Assembly (NCBI GenBank): GCA_032622095.1
Contig: CP136062.1
Span: 158,964,875 to 159,028,874, forward strand
Reading direction: 5' to 3'
DNA from: Siphonodentalium dalli
Taxonomy: Eukaryota; Mollusca; Scaphopoda; Gadilida; Siphonodentaliidae
Length of the DNA stretch: 64,000 bases
In this document: positions 59,296-64,000 of the stretch, piece by piece
Layout of the letters: each line of letters begins with the position of its first letter
How positions within the stretch are numbered: the first letter of the stretch is position 1
Program-made: the position numbers and the translations under genes
Notes under the pieces: model-generated
What the model saw: the letters and a program-made list of their open reading frames with translations, nothing else
Databases searched by the model: none
Told to the model about the DNA's origin: nothing

Positions 59296-60009
59296 TTATA
59301 TTATATATTTGAGTCTCCCAAGTTCTTCCAACTGCATATTTTGTAGATTTTATTTTCCTGCTTTACAGAAGAAATTTAATCATTTACAAATTTCCAAATT
59401 CACTAAAGATGGATTATCTCTTCCTCTAACATGTGTTAGCCGGAGATACCTGTCTGGAAATGTTACTATCAATTAATATTGATTTTAAATCAATATGTAT
59501 TTTTTAATGCGAGAATTAAGTGGGATATATATTTGTTCCTATTGTTTTTAGAAAAAGTTCCAATAAACACGAGCCCTAAAATACTGGACATTGATTGTAT
59601 GCTTATTATAATACTAATTGATAGAAGTGTTTCCAGACAGGGGTCTTCGATTCATATTTATTATGTTATACACAGGAAACTATAAAATACTTGTTATAGA
59701 AAGAGATAATGATTAATCCATCTGTAAGAGTAAGGGTTTTTCAAATTGTGTGTCTTCAAGAATTGGAGTGTATCACACTGAGCCAAATTCAATATATGAT
59801 GGTCAGGTATTTCAAAAACAAGAAACAAAATTAACAGCTTTTTCATAGTTTTAGTAATTTTCTGACTAGATTGTGTACAAAACATGATTTCTTATTAGTC
59901 TATGGTGAAGACAAAACTATTTTTGAACAAATTATGTGTTAGACTTACAAACTGTGAAGGGATTTCCAAACACATTGTGATGCTATCGTTTTACAATTGA
60001 AAGTGTTCT

Positions 60010-60435
60010 AAATAATTTTGCACATTTCATGACTGGAGCTTCCTGAAATTTAGCGAAAACACTGTACCAATGCATTCTCTTATATATGACAGTCTCCCAT
60101 AGGCAGACTCACATATTTAAGAGAATTCATTGGCCTAACAACATTTATCTTGACCATGCAAGCCAGTGGATTCTTTTATATTTACAACCTGCCATATTGG
60201 AGACCATTATTTATGATTAATCCTTCCATAATTGGAGCTTCATGAAATTTTTTGAAAACTTGTGCCAATGCATTCTCTTATATATGCGAGTCTCCAATAG
60301 GATGCCTTGCATATATAAGAGAATGCATTAAGCTAACAATACTTATATTGAACTTCTAAGCCAGTGCAGTCTCTTATATTTAAGATTGTATATATGCGAG
60401 ATTCATATAAATAAAAGAATGCATACGCATGACTG
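60010..60435. mobile_element. Decayed twin-hairpin MITE remnants
   Basis: At least three hairpins with CCAATGCATTCTCTTATATATG arms (60066-60135, 60265-60330, 60360-60425), each preceded by a CATGACTGGAGCTTCCTGAA-like or CATAATTGGAGCTTCATGAA-like end. Two nested or adjacent copies, too decayed to delimit. Confidence 0.6.
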
Positions 60436-60866
60436 GTTGTTTTTTCTATTTATGCCCCAACATTTGTTAAACAGACAAAAATGCCAAAAAATGGCATTTT
60501 TGGAAAAGTATCAAGACTGAAGGAGTAATCTCAGTCATAAGTTAATTTTATTCAACAAAACACCAACAAAAAAAATGCCATAAGAAAAACAGGGTAAACA
60601 GGGTATATGGATTTCAATTTGCTCTGGAGGTGGGGGGGGGGGGTGGTTAATATATATTCAGACACATATGATACTTTTTTACATTTTACCATTTCTGCGA
60701 TTCACCCACCCCCTCAACCAATTTCTTTCCCTCTTTACAATTGTTTTCCCAAAGCATTTTTCAACACCCCTCCCCATCTGTCTGTCTGAATATATATGTG
60801 GAGATTCTATGAGGAAACAACTATTTTTTACCATCTTACCATCCGCCCAGAACATTAAACCTTTCT

Positions 60867-61185
60867 AAGGCTGAAGGGGTCACTCTCACCAAAAAAAGTG
60901 CTGAAGGGTACACATGGTTTGAAAATGTGCTGAAGGTTTGTGATCGCCACTAACACCGTTACTTAAACTGTGTTTCTGAAAGTCTGACGCCCATGAGCAG
61001 TTTGTTTTCAGTTCATTTTCTGTTCATTGGAACGTAATCAATTATTTTCTAACAGAAATCATGGCAGATACGAAATCTAAACGTCATTTAGAACGACATT
61101 TCAAACCCTGTATACCATTCAGCACATTTTCAAATCCTGTGTACCCTTCAGCACTTTTTTTGGTGAGAGTGACACCTTCAGCCTT
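60867..61185. mobile_element. Fold-back MITE
   Basis: Arms of about 70 bp: AAGGCTGAAGGGGTCACTCT, then AAAAAAAGTGCTGAAGGGTA and TTTGAAAATGTGCTGAA, repeated in mirror order at the right end (61119-61185). Centre non-coding. Confidence 0.7.
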
Positions 61186-61452
61186 ACTAAGTTAGATACA
61201 TGTAGGTCTACCATTACATATAACGCTGTAAGGCAATAAAAACCAATTATGCTTTAAAGCGTAATGGAGTTACGCTTAAGCATAATCAGCCATTACATGT
61301 TAGATTGATCTCCCATATAGTACTTAATATATGCAATGACAATGTTGTTGTTTGAGCCATCCAAATGATTTTGGAGTATAAATATAAGCAGCAAGCGAAA
61401 TAATTGAAAAAAATTTATTATATATGATAAACAAGCATAAATTATAAATAGT

Positions 61453-61830
61453 TCAGCAATAGTTCCTTGTTAGCATTGTTGAAAACACCCCATACTGTTG
61501 TTCCCCTCGCAGAGCAGATAGAAAACCGTCAATGTCACTGATATCAACAACCGACTGTTCCAGGTGGTTCCATTCCACAGTTGTTTTAACAAAGAAGGAG
61601 TTTTCGTATTGTGAGCTGCTAGTACGCAGAAGTTGGAACGATTCTGTGTTGGTACACACCTCCTTCTCCACCGGATTTTGACTGACACGTACAGTCCTCA
61701 AATTTTTTTGGCTGTAGCCTGTATTTGCCTTGTGTTTTAGATAATCAGGCTTATGAAGTGCTGGGAGCAACCCCATGACTATTTTGTGGTATTTAACCAG
61801 TCGCTGTTCTTTCCTTCTGGGAGCTTTACC
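61453..61830 (-). pseudogene. LINE C-terminal remnant
   Basis: The - strand frame 61776-61453 has NSFFVKTTVEWNHLEQSVVD, which matches the FxxRTIxEWNxLP end of many animal LINE reverse transcriptases, preceded in frame-shifted sequence by RRKEQRLVKYHKIVMGLL. No catalytic part is left; the upstream side is cut by a palindromic insertion. Confidence 0.65.
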
Positions 61831-61935
61831 TCAGACAGCATGTGTGTGACTGATCCATCATCTCGTCTGTATATGTTCTTTTCTGTATCTGTTCTTTGAG
61901 TTTAAGAGAGATCTCGAGGTCAAGTGACCAATTTT

Positions 61936-62478
61936 GAATGGGGATTTCCATGCAAATCTTTAGAGCAAAATTTAGAGTTGCACATACCTCTGAGTGTGAC
62001 TTGATGTAGTATTGAAAACAACAGGTATTTACAGGGACGCCAGAAGCATCAAAGGGCAAGGGGGCAAACCAACCAGGAGGGCACTTTTCGGGTACCCACT
62101 GGCCTCACCTGAGTCAGGTCAGCAAGGGGGGCAAGTGCCCCCGTATGTCCCCCTTCTCTGGCGTCCCTGGGTATTTATCTGGCGACTGGCGGGTCCAATT
62201 GGAACTTGTTCCATTATAAATTATAATGTTGGTGTATTTATTTTTGAATTTTATATTGATATTTCGAATCTGACAAATATAAGTTATGTAGGTCAAGTGA
62301 TATGTAATTCCAGAAAAAAATTCTCAAAAATATATTTATAGCAAAATTTTATAATTTACGAAGCGGACCCACCAGATAAATACCTGTTGTCTAGTACCAC
62401 ATCAAGTCACACTCAGAAGTATATGCAACTCTTTAACTTTTGCTCCGCAGATTTGCATGGAAATCCCCATTCAAAATC
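61936..62478. mobile_element. Palindromic element with ~100-bp inverted ends
   Basis: GAATGGGGATTTCCATGCAA at 61936 and its complement ending 62478, with matching CTGAGTGTGACTTGATGT and CAACAGGTATTTATCTGG inward. The left arm is split by the hAT MITE at 62032. Confidence 0.7.
62032..62169. mobile_element. 138-bp hAT MITE with exact 8-bp duplication
   Basis: Ends CAGGGACGCCAGA and TCTGGCGTCCCTG, flanked by GGTATTTA at 62024-62031 and 62170-62177. Inside is a GGGGGCAAGTGCCCCC-type dyad. Inserted in the left arm of a larger palindrome. Confidence 0.85.
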
Positions 62479-63191
62479 CACCACGGCGGAAGACACACAC
62501 CATTCGTTGCTCTTTCCAATTTTTCGGCATCTTCCCGCTTACGAAAACTTCTTATTTGATCGCATTTTGCCAATTTAAGCTCAATATATCTCAGTCTTTT
62601 TCTAACGATATCCTGACAGTGAAACCATTCTTGACAGAACACAGGGATATCCCCAATCTATTTATAGCATATCAGGCTGTATCAGGGGAGATAAACCATG
62701 CATGCAGTTTATAGAAGTGTTAGGAACAGGCAGTAAACAGCTGATTTCAACAACAACAACATGGTGGCGATTATTTTTGAGTCCCTTTAAGTCATTCAAC
62801 ACAGATTTGAACACCAGGTTTGAAGGGTTGGTTCCAAAAATGGCCCTTCTATCTGTAAATGCCAGGAAATATTGTTTTTTAAGTTATATTTCTATGGTCT
62901 GACACTGAACATTAGTTAATATATAAATAAAAAATGACGGATGTGTAATTGAAAGTGATTTTGGAGCACCCACAACCCACAGGATAACGAAACTTAAGAA
63001 ATTGATTTTCTTTGATGATTTAGCGGTAACACCAGATCGGATGCATCAAACCTTTGATATGCGATAGTGTAATTGAAATCCTAAGGGCTCCCTGTCTAAT
63101 AACAAAGCAACACATAATTATGGTGAAGTTTCATGCTTTAGTAAGTAAAGTCACAAAAAATCGTATTTATTTTGGTCTGATTGTCTCTTAA
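62479..63191. other. Non-coding spacer
   Basis: No gene recognised; short open frames without motifs. Confidence 0.35.
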
Positions 63192-63419
63192 CCCTTTCAT
63201 GATGAACGCTGCACTGATGCAACATTAAAGATCATGTGCCAATGCATTCTTGTATATATACGAGTCTCCCATAGGGAGCTTCGTATATATATAAAAGAAT
63301 GCACTGGCTTACAAAGTCAAGGTAAATATTGATAGACCAATGTATTTTCTTATATATGCAAGAGAATGCATTGGCACAGGTTTTTTGCAAAATTTCAGGA
63401 AGCTCCAGTCATGAACAGG
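63192..63419. mobile_element. piggyBac-like hairpin MITE
   Basis: TTAA at 63188-63191 and 63420-63423. Ends CCCTTTCATGATGAACGC and its imperfect complement. Contains one decayed and one collapsed hairpin of the GCATTCT...TATATA family. Confidence 0.7.
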
Positions 63420-63434
63420 TTAATGGTAATGCCA

Positions 63435-63530
63435 CAGGCACCTGGAGAAATTTACTAAAATACCAATACAGACTATACACTGGTATAGTCTATATTAGTA
63501 TTTTAGTAATTTTCCCCAGGCGCCTGTGGG
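63435..63530. repeat. Small palindrome
   Basis: GCCACAGGCACCTGG..AAATTTACTAAAATACC and its complement, meeting at TATACACTGGTATA. About 45-bp arms. Confidence 0.7.
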
Positions 63531-63648
63531 TAATGCATCATGACTTATGTACTGCCACAAATACTATAAAAAGGTAGTACTTAAAATGCGATTATATATA
63601 ACATAAATGTTGTCATAATTATGTTGACAGTGACCATCAAGTGCATGA

Positions 63649-64000
63649 TATACCAAAATTTAACATGGTGATGCACCCTAATTTAACATGGTGATGCACC
63701 CTAATTTAACATGGTGATGCACCCTAATTTAACATGGTGATGCACCCTAATTTAACATGGTGATGCACCCTAATTTAACATGGTGATGCACCCTAATTTA
63801 ACATGGCGATGCACCCTAATTTAACATGGTGATGCGCCCTAATTTAACATGGTGATGCACCCTAATTTAACATGGTGATGCACCCTAATTTAACATGGTG
63901 ATGCACCCTAAATTAACATGGTGATGCACCCTAATTTAACATGGTGATGCACCCTAATTTAACATGGTGATGCACCCTAATTTAACATGGTGATGCACCC
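63649..64000. repeat. 23-bp tandem repeat at the right edge
   Basis: About 15 near-identical copies of ATTTAACATGGTGATGCACCC(TA), differing by single bases (GGCGATG, GCGCCC, AAATTAAC). The array is cut by the window end, so its true length is unknown. No spacers, hence not a CRISPR array. Confidence 0.9.

Noticed and set aside
63649-64000. Regular short repeats, CRISPR-like at first sight
   Set aside because: The 23-bp units are directly adjacent with no spacers, in a eukaryotic sequence; a plain minisatellite.

Overview
The window looks like nuclear DNA of a marine invertebrate. A mollusc or other lophotrochozoan is my guess, from the repeat types, a fibrinogen-related domain remnant and spliceosomal introns; no marker gene proves it. 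Real coding sequence is almost confined to the first 11.2 kb. The rest is a graveyard of mobile elements and satellites.

1-11.2 kb is most of a Polinton/Maverick (adintovirus-like) element whose left end lies outside the window. On the + strand are a protein-primed DNA polymerase B (5' end cut off, one 660-bp phase-0 intron, broken at palm motif B), then a spliced-leader transcript carrying two small genes: a protein with two tandem PC4/Sub1-type domains and, 11 nt later, a 174-aa TATA-binding-protein-like core with both repeats and all four intercalating phenylalanines. On the - strand a tightly packed block reads ATPase, two small basic proteins, integrase (one in-frame stop), a membrane-anchored protein, a penton-like protein, a small acidic/basic protein, the major capsid candidate and the adenovirus-type protease. 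Several genes there overlap stop-to-start. The two blocks converge on an AT-rich spacer near 5.35-5.67 kb with a polyA signal on each strand. The TBP-like plus PC4-like pair is the most interesting content: the element seems to carry its own transcription-initiation or ssDNA-binding module, which I do not know from described Polintons.

11.2-29.2 kb holds tandem repeats (81 bp, about 221 bp), a 215-bp direct repeat recurring exactly 5,500 bp apart, a 3-kb element with about 520-bp inverted ends (17.6-20.6 kb) that contains a 150-bp palindrome, and three short non-autonomous Helitron-like elements.

29.2-44 kb holds a 3.57-kb element with about 480-bp inverted ends and TA target duplication, twin-hairpin MITEs, 38/76-bp and 24-bp minisatellites (the latter inside a hAT-like element), two Helitrons lying head to tail, and a broken fibrinogen-domain exon.

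44-64 kb holds more hAT-like and piggyBac-like MITEs, a non-LTR retrotransposon reverse-transcriptase pseudogene split by a TTAA MITE, arrays of the palindrome TTGCGCTTAAGCGCAA, a second LINE remnant on the - strand, and a 23-bp tandem repeat running off the right edge. Apart from the Polinton genes I find no intact protein-coding gene.
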